From Saccharopolyspora endophytica (GTDB lineage Bacteria; Actinomycetota; Actinomycetes; Mycobacteriales; Pseudonocardiaceae): DNA of 64,000 nt. Shown piece by piece: positions 55,658 through 64,000 of this stretch. Both the position numbers and the translations under genes were made by a program. The stretch lies in assembly GCF_018070075.1 (NCBI RefSeq), contig NZ_JAGPXE010000006.1, forward strand, positions 186,001 through 250,000, in the 5' to 3' direction. The notes under the pieces were generated by a model, which worked only from the letters and a program-made list of their open reading frames with translations, was not told where the DNA came from and did not search any database. Position 1 is the first letter of the stretch; every line of letters starts with the position of its first letter.

Positions 55658-57484
55658 CTAGTTCTCGTCTGAACCATCCAGCTCGAACCGGTCGGAGGTT
55701 TCCCATGCCTCGCCTGGTCCAAGGTCGCGTGGAACAGCTTTACCCATGGCGTTCTCGACCAACTTGCTGAGGGCCTCGCGTCGCCGGGAGAAAAACGCGG
55801 TCTGGTCATCGGCACGGAGTTCAGTTGCCGGCACCAGATGACTGGCGATCAGCTGGTCCAGCTGGTACGTGCTGATCTGAGCTTTGGCTTCGATCTGTGC
55901 TAGGTACTTCGATGGGGCTTTACCGCCGATGGTGCGGTTAGTGCGCGCGCTGATCGCTGTTTTGTTGACGATCGACTCGCGCTGCTCCACGTCGACACCG
56001 TTATCGGCGCACCACTTCTGCGGGAAGATATGGTGGATGTCGACATCAAGGCTGCGGTACTGCACCTTGTCGAACTTCTTGTCTTCCATCCAGTCCCGCG
56101 CGCCCTCAGCGAGCAGTAGCGCATAGATTCCCTTGTAAGCTGCGGCATTGCGCGTCCGCAGCGAGTGGAGGCGGGACTCGACGAAGGTCGCGTCGCCGAT
56201 GGTTCGTGGTACTTCGTCGGTGTCGCCGAGCGTCCATTGCGGGACCTGCTCAATGTCACGCACGAAACGACTTTCGATCGCACTGCCGTAGAGCTCGCCG
56301 AGAATTCCGCACCAGAACCACTCCACGAGCCGTTTGCGTGGTCCCAAGAGGTCGGCATCCTTGCCCATGATTACCTTGATCGCCGCGAGCGGTACCAATT
56401 GCTTGGGGTAGGGCACGAACTTCTCGTCAAAGATGTAAAGGTCCGCGAGGAAGTCGGACGCCCAGATGAAGGCCTCGCGAAGCGGCCCAACCCATTCGAG
56501 GTAGTCGGCCAACGTCAGTTTGAGGACGTCTTCGCGCTTGGCTGAGACCGCTGGTGGCCGTGCCGAGTTATCGGCCAGATTGCGCTTGCGGGTCGCGAGC
56601 AGCGTGACAGCCTGCAGGAAGTCGGTGTTCTCCAAGCCGGCGAGCACCGGGTAGGCACCGAATTTTGCTTGAGTGTCCTGCCAGTCATCGTTGAGCCGGA
56701 AGTCAGTCTCGTTTCGCTCGTAGTACTCACGGTCGCCCGCGAACGTTGCTGTTAGCAGCTCGAAGACGTTCAGCGGCAGACCACCGATGTTAACCTTCTC
56801 GAAGACGGTGGCGACCGCCGCTTTGCTGGTGTGTTTGTCGAGCTGGATCGCCGGTATGTGGTACTGGCCGGTTTGGGAGATCACGTTCTTGTGGAATGCC
56901 TTGGCGGTACCTGGGTCGTGGCATTCGAACAGCCAGTCGGTCGCCGCGCCGTCGCAAAGCAGGGCCAATGGGAAGTAACCGGCTTCACGCTGCTTCTCCC
57001 CGCTTGAGAGGTCCAAGACGATGTCGCGGTCGAAGTTCGTCCTGATCACGCCGTCAGGCGGAACCGAGATGACCGCGTCATCGGTCCGGTCTTCTCCTTC
57101 CAGCGCGGTTGCCATGTGCACGAAGTAGCGCCGTCGAAGCAGCTTTCCACGGCTGTCCTTGGTGTTGACGATGCCTTCCCCGCTGAGGGCTTGTGTCAAC
57201 GAGGTGAGGCGCTGCTGACCGTCGAGCAGCAGGTAGTCGGGTTGTTCCGCGCCGTCGACGGCGTCGCCATCTAGCGGACGCGGTTTGAAGCGGACGTGGT
57301 CGTTTCCGGTGTCCAGCAACATCACAACGCCGAGCGGATGCCCTCGGAGGATTGTGATGAGCAGTTGTCGGATCCGTTCGTCCTCCCACTTGTACCCGCG
57401 CTGGAAGTCTGGCAGCTGGATTTTTCCGGAACGGCCCCACTCGAGGTACTGGCTGAGGCTGTACTGCGGCGTGTGAAAACCCAT
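55658..57484 (-). CDS. DUF262/DUF1524 protein, GmrSD-like nuclease
   Basis: A 608-residue protein with an N-terminal DUF262 ParB-like NTPase domain (QLPDFQRGYKWEDERIRQLL near 23 and LLLDGQQRLTSL near 86). A C-terminal DUF1524 HNH nuclease follows, with DVDIHHIFPQKWC near 475. The fusion matches GmrSD-type IV restriction enzymes, which cut modified phage DNA, and related BrxU proteins. The ATG has ggggg six bases upstream. Its base composition is visibly less GC-rich than neighbouring genes, supporting transfer. It lies in the recombinase-associated island. Confidence 0.85.
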   Translation of the reverse strand: MGFHTPQYSLSQYLEWGRSGKIQLPDFQRGYKWEDERIRQLLITILRGHPLGVVMLLDTGNDHVRFKPRPLDGDAVDGAEQPDYLLLDGQQRLTSLTQALSGEGIVNTKDSRGKLLRRRYFVHMATALEGEDRTDDAVISVPPDGVIRTNFDRDIVLDLSSGEKQREAGYFPLALLCDGAATDWLFECHDPGTAKAFHKNVISQTGQYHIPAIQLDKHTSKAAVATVFEKVNIGGLPLNVFELLTATFAGDREYYERNETDFRLNDDWQDTQAKFGAYPVLAGLENTDFLQAVTLLATRKRNLADNSARPPAVSAKREDVLKLTLADYLEWVGPLREAFIWASDFLADLYIFDEKFVPYPKQLVPLAAIKVIMGKDADLLGPRKRLVEWFWCGILGELYGSAIESRFVRDIEQVPQWTLGDTDEVPRTIGDATFVESRLHSLRTRNAAAYKGIYALLLAEGARDWMEDKKFDKVQYRSLDVDIHHIFPQKWCADNGVDVEQRESIVNKTAISARTNRTIGGKAPSKYLAQIEAKAQISTYQLDQLIASHLVPATELRADDQTAFFSRRREALSKLVENAMGKAVPRDLGPGEAWETSDRFELDGSDEN

Positions 57485-58024
57485 TGACTACCCCCATCGA
57501 AGCTCAGCGTGACTTGCGCGCGCACTGCCCCCGCAGTGCCGACGAACGGCTCAATTCCCAACTGGCGCCGCCCGGTATGTTTGATCAACTCTAGCGCGTG
57601 GTCGTCCTGTCATGAAGCGTGGCGGGCAGAGGGAGCTGGTTCAGCTCTCGGGTTGGGACGGGTTGCGTTGGATGTCCCGCTCGAGTCACGGACCGCCGAG
57701 TGCGGGTTTCATCAGGAGCCGCTCGTTGGGACATGTGTGCCTGTTCTGGGGGCGCGCTTCTTGGGCGGCGTTACGGCCGCTGTCGGTGTTCGGATGTGCG
57801 GTGGTTGATGTGGCGTCGCTCGCCGCATCGTCAGCCCAGCCTGGTGAAGCCGGGTCTAAGCGGCATCCTCATGTACTCCGGCTGCCTTCGCCGCTGCACG
57901 AACGGTCCTGCCCGATCCACGAGATGGACGAACCGCTCTTTCGGTTCCTTGCTTTACTTCGGACCAGCCATCGCCACCACTTCCAGTAGGTGTTGATGGC
58001 GGCTGAGGTCGGCGCCGCCGACTG
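57485..58024. other. Gene-free stretch with transposase remnant
   Basis: No intact gene is supported. Several open frames of about 125 residues overlap in different frames and none reads as protein. The right half contains the remnant described at 57820-57971. The region separates the DUF262 gene from the broken reductase. Confidence 0.5.
57820..57971 (-). mobile_element. IS30-like transposase N-terminal remnant
   Basis: On the minus strand MAGPK, then ERFVHLVDRA, then RAAAKAAGVHEDAA and LHQAGLTMRR can be joined across frames. Together they give a transposase-type helix-turn-helix start. At least two frameshifts and two stops interrupt it. The family label (IS30-like) rests on the HTH start alone. 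Confidence 0.4.
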
Positions 58025-58980
58025 TCACAGGTCGAGGACGATCCGGTCCGATTTCGCGCGGGAGACGCAGATCATCATGCTCTTGCCCGACTCGCGTTCG
58101 GCTTCGGAAAGGATCGAGTCCCGGTGGTCGGGTTCGCCGCCGAGCACCGCGACCTCGCACGATCCACAGGTTCCCTCCTGGCACGAGTAGATGACGGGGG
58201 CCCCTGCTGCTTCGGCGACATCGACGATCGATACCTCGGGCGGAACGGTCACGGTGATGCCGCTCTGGGCCAGCTCCACTTCGAAGGTCGAGTCCGTGCC
58301 ACCCTCCTCGACGGTGGCGCGGGCGGCGAAGCGCTCCACGTGCAGGGAACCGGCGGGCCAATGGGCGGAGGCTGCCTGGACTGCGGCGAGCAGCGGCTCT
58401 GGTCCGCAGCAGTAGATCAGGGTATCGGGGTCGGGCTCCGACGGGAGGCCGTTGATGTCGAGAAGGCCGCACTGGTCTTGGGGCCTGAGGTGGACTCGCC
58501 GGTCGCCGATGGCGATGAGGTGGCAGGTGAAGGCCATCGATGCGGCGGTGCGGCCGCCGTACACGAGACTCCAGTCGGCTCCCGCTCGGTTCGCGGCCTC
58601 GATCATCGGCACGACTCGGCGTGATGCCGATGCCACCAGCGATGAAGAGGTAGCGGCTGGCGTCAACCTGGTCGAAGTTGTTGCGGGGGCCGCCGATGCC
58701 GACCTCGTCCTCCACGGCCAAGCAGTCGTGCACGAACGACGACCCGCCGCGACCGTGCGGCTCGCGCAGCACCGCGACCTGGTAGGTGGTGAGGTCGGCG
58801 GGCGAGGAGCACAGGGAGAACTGCCTGACCAGGGAGTAGTCCCCCAGGTGGAGATCGATGTGCGCGCCAGGCTGCCAGGCTGGCAGCTCGGCGCCTCCGA
58901 TCCGGCAAGGGTCAGGAGGACCACGCCGTCGGCCATGATTTCCTTGCCGACGACGTTGGCCCGCAGGGGTGCGGTGGGGG
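58025..58980 (-). pseudogene. Broken phthalate-dioxygenase-reductase-type gene
   Basis: The protein-like order is complete: a flavin domain (ELPAWQPGAHIDLHLGDYSL), then FIAGGIGITP, then ADWSLVYGGRT, a NAD domain, and a plant-type 2Fe-2S end (CQEGTCGSCEVAVLGG). However, frame changes are needed near 58908 and near 58615, where one extra A is present, and no proper start codon precedes the N-terminal segment. It directly follows the acetoacetyl-CoA synthetase pseudogene. An electron-transfer partner for a Rieske oxygenase is the likely original role. Confidence 0.7.
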
Positions 58981-58990
58981 GATGTCTTGT

Positions 58991-60790
58991 TCAGCTCCTC
59001 GTTCGATGCGTCTCGCCGATCTGGCGGTAGAAGTCCAGAAGTTGCGGACGGTCGACCGCGTGCTCCTGCACGGCTCCGGGGATGCCGCGGAGGATCGTCT
59101 TCACCGGGACCTCGAGCTTCTTGCCGGTGTGGGTGTGGGGAATGCCGGGTGCAGGGATCACCTCGTCGGGGACATGACGTGGAGAGACATCCAGTAGCCG
59201 CCGTCGGGTTCTTCCAGGCCGACGACGAGCGCCTCGGTGACCTCGGGGAGATCCTCGACCGCTAGGCAGATGTCGGCGCTGCCCATGCGGTTCCCGGCAC
59301 GGTTGAGCGTCGCGTCGGAGCGCCCGTGCACCACCACCGAGCCGTCCCCGGTGACGGTCACCCAATCCCCGTGCCGCCACACACCGGGGAAGTGGTCGAA
59401 GTAGGCAGCGCGATAGCGGCTGCCGTCGGGGTCGTTCCAGAACCGGATCTGCATCGACGGCATGGGCGAGCTGACGATGAGCTCGCCGACCTCGTCGCTC
59501 AGGGGCTCGCGAGCTGGGGACCAGGCGTGCAGGTCCACCCCGAGGCAGCGCACTGCGATCTCGCCCGCGCGGACCGGTTCGGTGGGCACCGGCCCGGCGA
59601 AGCCGCTGACCACGTCGGTGCCGCCTGAGGTCGACCCGACCAACACGTCCGGACCGAGCTCCGAGGCCGCCCACTCGTGCAACGGCGCCGTCAGCACTGA
59701 CCCGGTGCAACCCACGGAGCGCAGAGCGGACAGGTCGAAATCGACGGCGGGACGCAGACCGGAGTCCTTGGTCGCGGCGAGGAATCCCGGGCTGGCCCCG
59801 AAGTAGGTCACGCGGCCGTGCTCTGCGAGACCCCACAGATTCGCCGGGGAAGGGGCGCCGTCGAAGCAGTGCACCGTAGCGCCCTGCAGCAGCCCGGCGC
59901 TCCGCAGATTCCACATCATCCAGTTCAGCGTCGTGTACCAGAAGAAGTGGTCGCCGGGACCGATGTCCAGGTGCAGGCTCAGCGTTTTGAGGTGCTCCAC
60001 GATAACGCCGGCGTGGCCGTGCACGATGCCCTTGGGTGGGCCGGTCGTGCCGGAGGTGAACAGCACCCATAGCGGATGCTCCGCCGGGACCGGCAGCGCG
60101 GAGACCGGTCCGCCAGTGGGGACCGAGGCGGCGTCCCACACCAGGGCCGGATCTCCGTCGTGGCCTTCGCCGACGAGAATGCTGGCGCGCAAGCTCGGCA
60201 GCCCCTTGCGCAGCCGCGAGACGTCCAGGACCCGGTCGACCCACCGGCCGCGATGGTGGTGGCCGGCGGCCGCGACGAGGACTGCCGGCTCCAACTGGCC
60301 GAAGCGGCTGCGGGCGGCTTCGGCGATGTCGGTACCGCAACCGGCCCAGATCGCGCCGATGCTCGCCGTGGCGAGGAACGCGATGATCGCTTCCGGGATG
60401 TCGGGAAGGTAGCCCACGACCCGGTCTCCCGCGGCGACGCCGAGGTCGGCGAGGGTTGCCGCGAGGGTGGCGACCCGGGCCTCGAGTTCCTGCCAGGTCA
60501 CGGTGCGCCGGGCACCGGTCTCGTCGTGGCCGACGATCGCGACACCGTCCCGGGGTGACCGGAAGACCTGGGACGCGTAGTTGAGGCGCCCGCCCGGGAA
60601 CCAGCCGACCCCGGGCATCGGTGCGTCGTCGGTCACGGCACGGGACGGCGTGTCCCAGGCGACTTCGCAGAACTCGGAGACAGCGCTCCAGAAATCGGTC
60701 AGGTCCGGACGGACCAGCGCCACAGCTCGTCGTACGACGATCCGAGCGGCGGACCGCCATGCTGGGCGGCGAAGGCGCCGCTCGCGTGCG
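58991..60790 (-). pseudogene. Broken acetoacetyl-CoA synthetase
   Basis: The main frame (60723 down) is an acetoacetyl-CoA synthetase-like ANL enzyme, with GVGWFPGGRLNYASQVF near the start and LFTSGTTGPPKGIVHGHAG in the core. The N-terminal YDELWRWSV lies in another frame just upstream. The C-terminal end (SPRHVPDEVIPAPGIPHTHT) is also out of frame after an apparent loss of about 25 residues near 59165. The 5' end is cut at about 60790. So at least two frame changes and a truncation. It would have activated acetoacetate. Confidence 0.75.
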
Positions 60791-60820
60791 GTCGGTGGAC
60801 GGCGGGGGATCGCGAAGCTG

Positions 60821-61537
60821 GAGCGGACGCGTACCTCGGGAACTCGGCCCTACGTGCTGCGTGGGCGGGTGCGGTGCGGGTTCTGCGGGAGGCGAATGCA
60901 CGGTGCAGTGATCCGCAAGACCGAGGTGTACTACCGATGCCTGGCCCGGACGATCGCGCCCGGGTCACCGGTCCTGGCCGACCACCCGCGCACCGTGAAT
61001 CTTCGGGAAGTCGACGTGCTGGATTCGTTGAACAAATGGATCGGACATCTGTTCGCCCCGGACAACGTCGACGGAACGGTCAGGGCGCTGGTCGGATCGC
61101 AAACTGATTCTTCTCGGACCAAGAATTCACGCGAAGGCGCGAAGCAGCGTTTGGCTGATGCGCAGACTCAGGTGAGACGGCTTCAGGATGCCATCAAAGC
61201 CGGCGCCGATCCTGCGGCGCTGGTTGAGGCGATCAACGACGCACAAGCGACCCGCGCCGCTGCCCAGGCCGAGCTTGACAACAGTCCTGAACCAGCGGCC
61301 ATCGGTGAAGCCGAGGTCTACGCGATGGTGGATTCGCTCGGGGACGTCGGCTCAGCGCTCAAGGAGGCCAAGCCGGAGAGCCTTGGTCGGCTCTACGAGA
61401 ACTTGAGCATCGACCTCAAATACGAACCACACGCGAGGACCGTAGAAGCTACGAGCGCACCGCGTGTGGTTAGTGTGCGTGTCCGAGGACGGACTTGCAC
61501 ACTATTCACCCGCGTTCTACTTCCTGAAATGGGTTGA
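60821..61537 (+). pseudogene. Serine recombinase lacking its catalytic domain
   Basis: About 238 residues of the C-terminal half of a large serine recombinase. The zinc-ribbon start is CGFCGRRMHG, with YRC further on. HPRTVNLREVDVLDSLNKW follows, then a coiled-coil part with AKQRLADAQTQVRRLQDAIK, and the usual end. The N-terminal resolvase domain with the catalytic Ser is missing, replaced at about 60800 by the acetoacetyl-CoA synthetase fragment reading the other way. It cannot recombine on its own. A site resembling copy A of the repeat overlaps its 3' end. Confidence 0.75.
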
Positions 61538-61685
61538 AGCAGGGGGCTTATTGCTGTCCCAGGTGTCCCATTGCGAGCCCGCGTGGGACACCGTGCTGGG
61601 ACAGGTCGGGTTGTTCTGTGAACTGCGAAAACGCGGATTGATCCGGGTCGGGGACGGGTGTTGCGGGGTGTCCCGACGTGTCCCT
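61478..61685 (+). repeat. Diverged repeat, copy B
   Basis: This spans the last bases of the recombinase remnant and its 3' flank, and pairs with copy A at 54766-54952. It contains gtgtcccgacgtgtccc, a direct repeat of gtgtccc spaced by gac, in place of the palindrome in copy A. Serine recombinase attachment sites usually lie next to the recombinase gene, so this may be an att-type site. Confidence 0.55.
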
Positions 61686-61905
61686 GGCCCGGTTTTGAGG
61701 CTCCAGCGAGCGTCAGCCAGTGGGCCATAGAGGCGTGTCCCGCAGCGTTCCGCTTGGTCGTGGCGTGCTGTGCGGCCGGGCTCAGGTGGCTGGCGTGTGG
61801 TGCTGGTTGGGTAAGGGAAGCCTGGCTCTTCCGGAATGAGGTAATCCAGCCGAGCTGGTGCGGGCCGCGCTCCGGTGGGAGCACGGCCCGCTTTCGCGTC
61901 AGGGG
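61538..61905. other. Intergenic region between recombinase remnant and etfA
   Basis: It contains repeat copy B and the etfA terminator. The 88-residue frame overlapping the recombinase end (from 61464) is a shadow frame and is not called. No other feature was seen. Confidence 0.45.
61860..61891 (-). terminator. Terminator of etfA
   Basis: An 8-bp outer stem, gcgggccg with cggcccgc, encloses an inner short stem cgctcc/ggagca. It lies 15 bases past the etfA stop on the minus strand. Confidence 0.6.
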
Positions 61906-62865
61906 TCAGCCTTTGCGTGTGGTGATTTCGTCGGTGAGTTGTGGTGTGACGGTGAAGAGGTCTCCGACGATGCCGTAGTCGGCGATGTCGAAGATCGGTG
62001 CTTCGGGGTCTTTGTTGATCGCGACGATGGTCTTGGAGGTTTGCATGCCCGCGCGGTGTTGGATGGCGCCGGAGATGCCGAGGGCGATGTAGAGCTGCGG
62101 TGAGACCGTCTTTCCGGTCTGGCCGACCTGGAATTGGTGCGGGTAGTAGCCGGAGTCCACAGCGGCACGCGAGGCGCCGACGGCGGCACCGAGGGTGTCG
62201 GCCAGCTTCTCGACGACTTCGAACTGCTCGGCCGAGCCGATACCGCGACCACCGGAGACCACGATGCTGGCCTCGGTGAGCTCCGGGCGATCGCCCGCCT
62301 CCGCGGGCTGCCGACCCGTGATGCGGGCGTTGGTCGCGCCGTCGTGGGAAGGCATTTCGACGGCGTGTTCCCCTGCGGCGCCAATGCACTGCTCGACTTC
62401 GATGGAGCCGGGCAGAACGGTGATCACCGGGGTGCCCTTGGTGACCTTCGCCTTGGCGTCGTAGGTGCCACCGAACAGCGAGCGCGAGGCCACGCCGTCG
62501 GCGTCGATGTCCACGGCCTCCGACAGCAGACCGGAGTCAAGCTTCACCGCGAGCCGCCCGGCGATCTCCTTGCCGTCGACCGACGCGGCAACCAGAACCG
62601 CTGCTGGCGACGTCTGAGTGGTCAGGGATGCGAGTACTTCGACCTGCGGGGTGATGAGGACGTCGTCGAGGCCGTTTCCTTCAGCGGCGTAGATCTTCTC
62701 AGCGCCGTGTGCCGCCAGCGATTCATACAGCTTGGCGGTGCTGCCGGGCTCGCCCACCACCACAGCCGACGGCGATCCGAGGCGGCGTGCGGCTGTGAGC
62801 AGTTCCAGCGTGACCTTCTTGACCTCTCCAGCGCTGTGCTCGACGAGGACGAGAACTTCAGACAT
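61906..62865 (-). CDS. etfA: Electron transfer flavoprotein alpha subunit
   Basis: A 319-residue EtfA, which binds FAD and with EtfB takes electrons from acyl-CoA dehydrogenases to the respiratory chain. The FAD domain lies in the last third: [18 protein letters not shown] near 205, [15 protein letters not shown] near 230, [19 protein letters not shown] near 250. The ATG has aggag seven bases upstream. It follows etfB by 30 bases in the usual order. Confidence 0.93.
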   Translation of the reverse strand: MSEVLVLVEHSAGEVKKVTLELLTAARRLGSPSAVVVGEPGSTAKLYESLAAHGAEKIYAAEGNGLDDVLITPQVEVLASLTTQTSPAAVLVAASVDGKEIAGRLAVKLDSGLLSEAVDIDADGVASRSLFGGTYDAKAKVTKGTPVITVLPGSIEVEQCIGAAGEHAVEMPSHDGATNARITGRQPAEAGDRPELTEASIVVSGGRGIGSAEQFEVVEKLADTLGAAVGASRAAVDSGYYPHQFQVGQTGKTVSPQLYIALGISGAIQHRAGMQTSKTIVAINKDPEAPIFDIADYGIVGDLFTVTPQLTDEITTRKG

Positions 62866-62895
62866 GGGTTTTCTCCTTACGTCCCTCGTCGGGTG

Positions 62896-63678
62896 TTAGA
62901 GCAGTTTCTCGCTGGCCAGGAACTCGGCGACGCCCACGCCGCCTTCGCCCTCGTCGGTGACCTTCACACCGCCGGACTTCGGCGGCTTCGGAGCGGAGGC
63001 GACCACCTGAGAGCCGGCGCCTGCCAGGCCCACCTCGGAGGCGTCGATCCCCGCGTCGGCCAGCGACAGAGCGCTCACCGGCTTCTTCTTCGCGGCCATG
63101 ATGCCCTTGAACGACGGGTACCGCGGCTCGTTGATCTTCTCCGTCACGCTGACCACGGCGGGCAGGCCGGACTCGACGGTCAGGATGCCCGCGTCGGTCT
63201 CGCGCTCGACCTTCACCGACGAACCGTCGGTGGCGACCTTGCGCGCGAAGGTCAGCTGCGGCCAGCCCAGCACCTCGGCGATCATCGCCGGCACCGCACC
63301 CGAGCGACCGTCGGTCGCCTCGTTGCCCGCGATCACCAGGTCGACACCCTCAACGGTGCCGATGACCTTCGCCAGCGCCTTGGCGGTGGCCGGCGCGTCG
63401 GTGCCGTGCAACGCCTCGCCGAACAGGTGCACCGCCTTGTCCGCACCCATCGACAGCGCCTTGCGGATGGCATCCGTGGCGCGATCCGGACCCATGCACA
63501 CCACGGTCACCTCACCGCCCTGAGCCTCCTTGATCGACAGCGCCTCCTCCACCGCGCGCTCGTTGATCTCATCCAACACCGCATCCGCCGACTCGCGGTC
63601 CAACGTGTGATCCGCAGCAGACAACTTCCGTTCGGAATACGTGTCGGGCACCTGCTTAACCAACACAACAACATTCAT
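62896..63678 (-). CDS. etfB: Electron transfer flavoprotein beta subunit
   Basis: A 260-residue EtfB, partner of EtfA, with AMP bound in its core. It begins MNVVVLVKQVPDT, carries VIAGNEATDGRSGAVPAMIA near 125, and the C-terminal Pro/Gly-rich part that embraces EtfA. ATG 63678 is chosen by the family start; a frame extending 21 residues further has no conservation. It precedes etfA in the operon. Confidence 0.93.
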   Translation of the reverse strand: MNVVVLVKQVPDTYSERKLSAADHTLDRESADAVLDEINERAVEEALSIKEAQGGEVTVVCMGPDRATDAIRKALSMGADKAVHLFGEALHGTDAPATAKALAKVIGTVEGVDLVIAGNEATDGRSGAVPAMIAEVLGWPQLTFARKVATDGSSVKVERETDAGILTVESGLPAVVSVTEKINEPRYPSFKGIMAAKKKPVSALSLADAGIDASEVGLAGAGSQVVASAPKPPKSGGVKVTDEGEGGVGVAEFLASEKLL

Positions 63679-63739
63679 GACCTTTGGTGGCGCTTTCTGG
63701 TGAGAGGGTTTTTCCAGTTGGGTAAAGGAGTCGTTGCGC

Positions 63740-63935
63740 ATGGGGTATCGCGTGTCTGAGCTTTTTTCGCGATGGCGTTGCGCTGGATCTCCTTGGTGCC
63801 CTCACTGACGGTCGTCAGCGGGCGTCGCGGAAGTAGCGCTCCACTTCGAACTTTGGAGTAGCCATGGCTGCAGATGACATTGGGCGCGATCTCCACGAGG
63901 CCGCAACTTTGCGATCAGCCGTCGATGTGTTGGGG
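63740..63935 (-). pseudogene. Acyl-CoA dehydrogenase C-terminal remnant
   Basis: The minus strand reads VEIAPNVICSHGYSK, then in another frame FEVERYFRDAR, then SEGTKEIQRNAIAKKAQT. Together these are the end of an acyl-CoA dehydrogenase. At least two frame changes are needed. It lies just upstream of etfB and runs toward the window edge, so the gene may extend further right in broken form. An acyl-CoA dehydrogenase would be the natural donor to the flavoprotein downstream. Confidence 0.55.
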
Positions 63936-64000
63936 GATGCTTAGCGGGTTCCCATCATTCAACGCATCCGGCAAGAACGTGGACGGGAAGTTCTGGAAGG

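Noticed and set aside
57954..58772. Separate reductase gene in a second frame
   Set aside because: It carries the middle of the same broken reductase, not an independent gene.
61464..61730. 88-residue plus frame at the recombinase 3' end
   Set aside because: It partly overlaps the recombinase frame and repeat copy B. Its readable start (SEDGLAHYSP) was considered, but no ribosome binding site or family supports it.

Overview
The window is GC-rich actinobacterial chromosome. The SD-plus-leaderless gene starts, a fused LysX, Tat-exported latex-clearing-type proteins and dense IclR/GntR/TetR/PucR regulation suggest a filamentous actinomycete of the Pseudonocardiales, possibly Saccharopolyspora-like. 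The genus is inference; no rRNA or tRNA gene was seen.

Layout. (1) 0.4-10 kb: an amino-acid permease, then a divergent sulfonate module. On the minus strand lies IclR regulator-CobS-like-CobT-like; on the plus strand xsc, sulfite oxidase and a TauE/SafE exporter. Together they would split sulfoacetaldehyde into acetyl phosphate and sulfite, then oxidise or export the sulfite. (2) 10.3-16.8 kb: a hydroxyacid module with an MHS symporter, a hydroxyacid-oxoacid transhydrogenase, a giant FAD/Fe-S 2-hydroxyacid dehydrogenase and an IclR regulator. It fits 4-hydroxybutyrate use with recycling of D-2-hydroxyglutarate. (3) 17-22.5 kb: purine nucleoside catabolism, with an MFS carrier, adenosine deaminase, a GntR regulator with visible operators, a nucleoside hydrolase and a ribokinase. 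(4) 22.6-26 kb: a TetR regulator and two tandem Tat-exported latex-clearing (rubber oxygenase) family proteins. (5) 26-34 kb: small hypotheticals, a MalY/PatB-type lyase-aminotransferase with a divergent Lrp/AsnC regulator, a fatty acyl-CoA ligase, and a DUF998-hydrolase-lipoprotein operon. (6) 34-47 kb: lysX, a beta-propeller glycosidase, an M14-like metallopeptidase, a class V aminotransferase, a GAF-PucR regulator, and a 3-hydroxybutyrate dehydrogenase with a second MHS symporter.

(7) 48-61.7 kb is an accessory, decaying region. It has frameshifted genes, a large stand-alone SF1 helicase, a DUF262/DUF1524 (GmrSD-like) nuclease, an IS30-like transposase remnant, a broken reductase and a broken acetoacetyl-CoA synthetase. 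It also has a serine recombinase that has lost its catalytic half, and two diverged copies of a ~190-bp sequence about 6.7 kb apart. (8) 61.9-64 kb returns to core genes: etfB-etfA, with an acyl-CoA dehydrogenase remnant upstream.

The main leads are the CobS/CobT pair wired into a sulfonate locus without CobN, the transhydrogenase/dehydrogenase cycle, the candidate defence proteins inside the recombinase-associated island, and a recurrent leaderless-start pattern. The many frameshifts on the right side could be real decay or assembly error; raw reads would decide.
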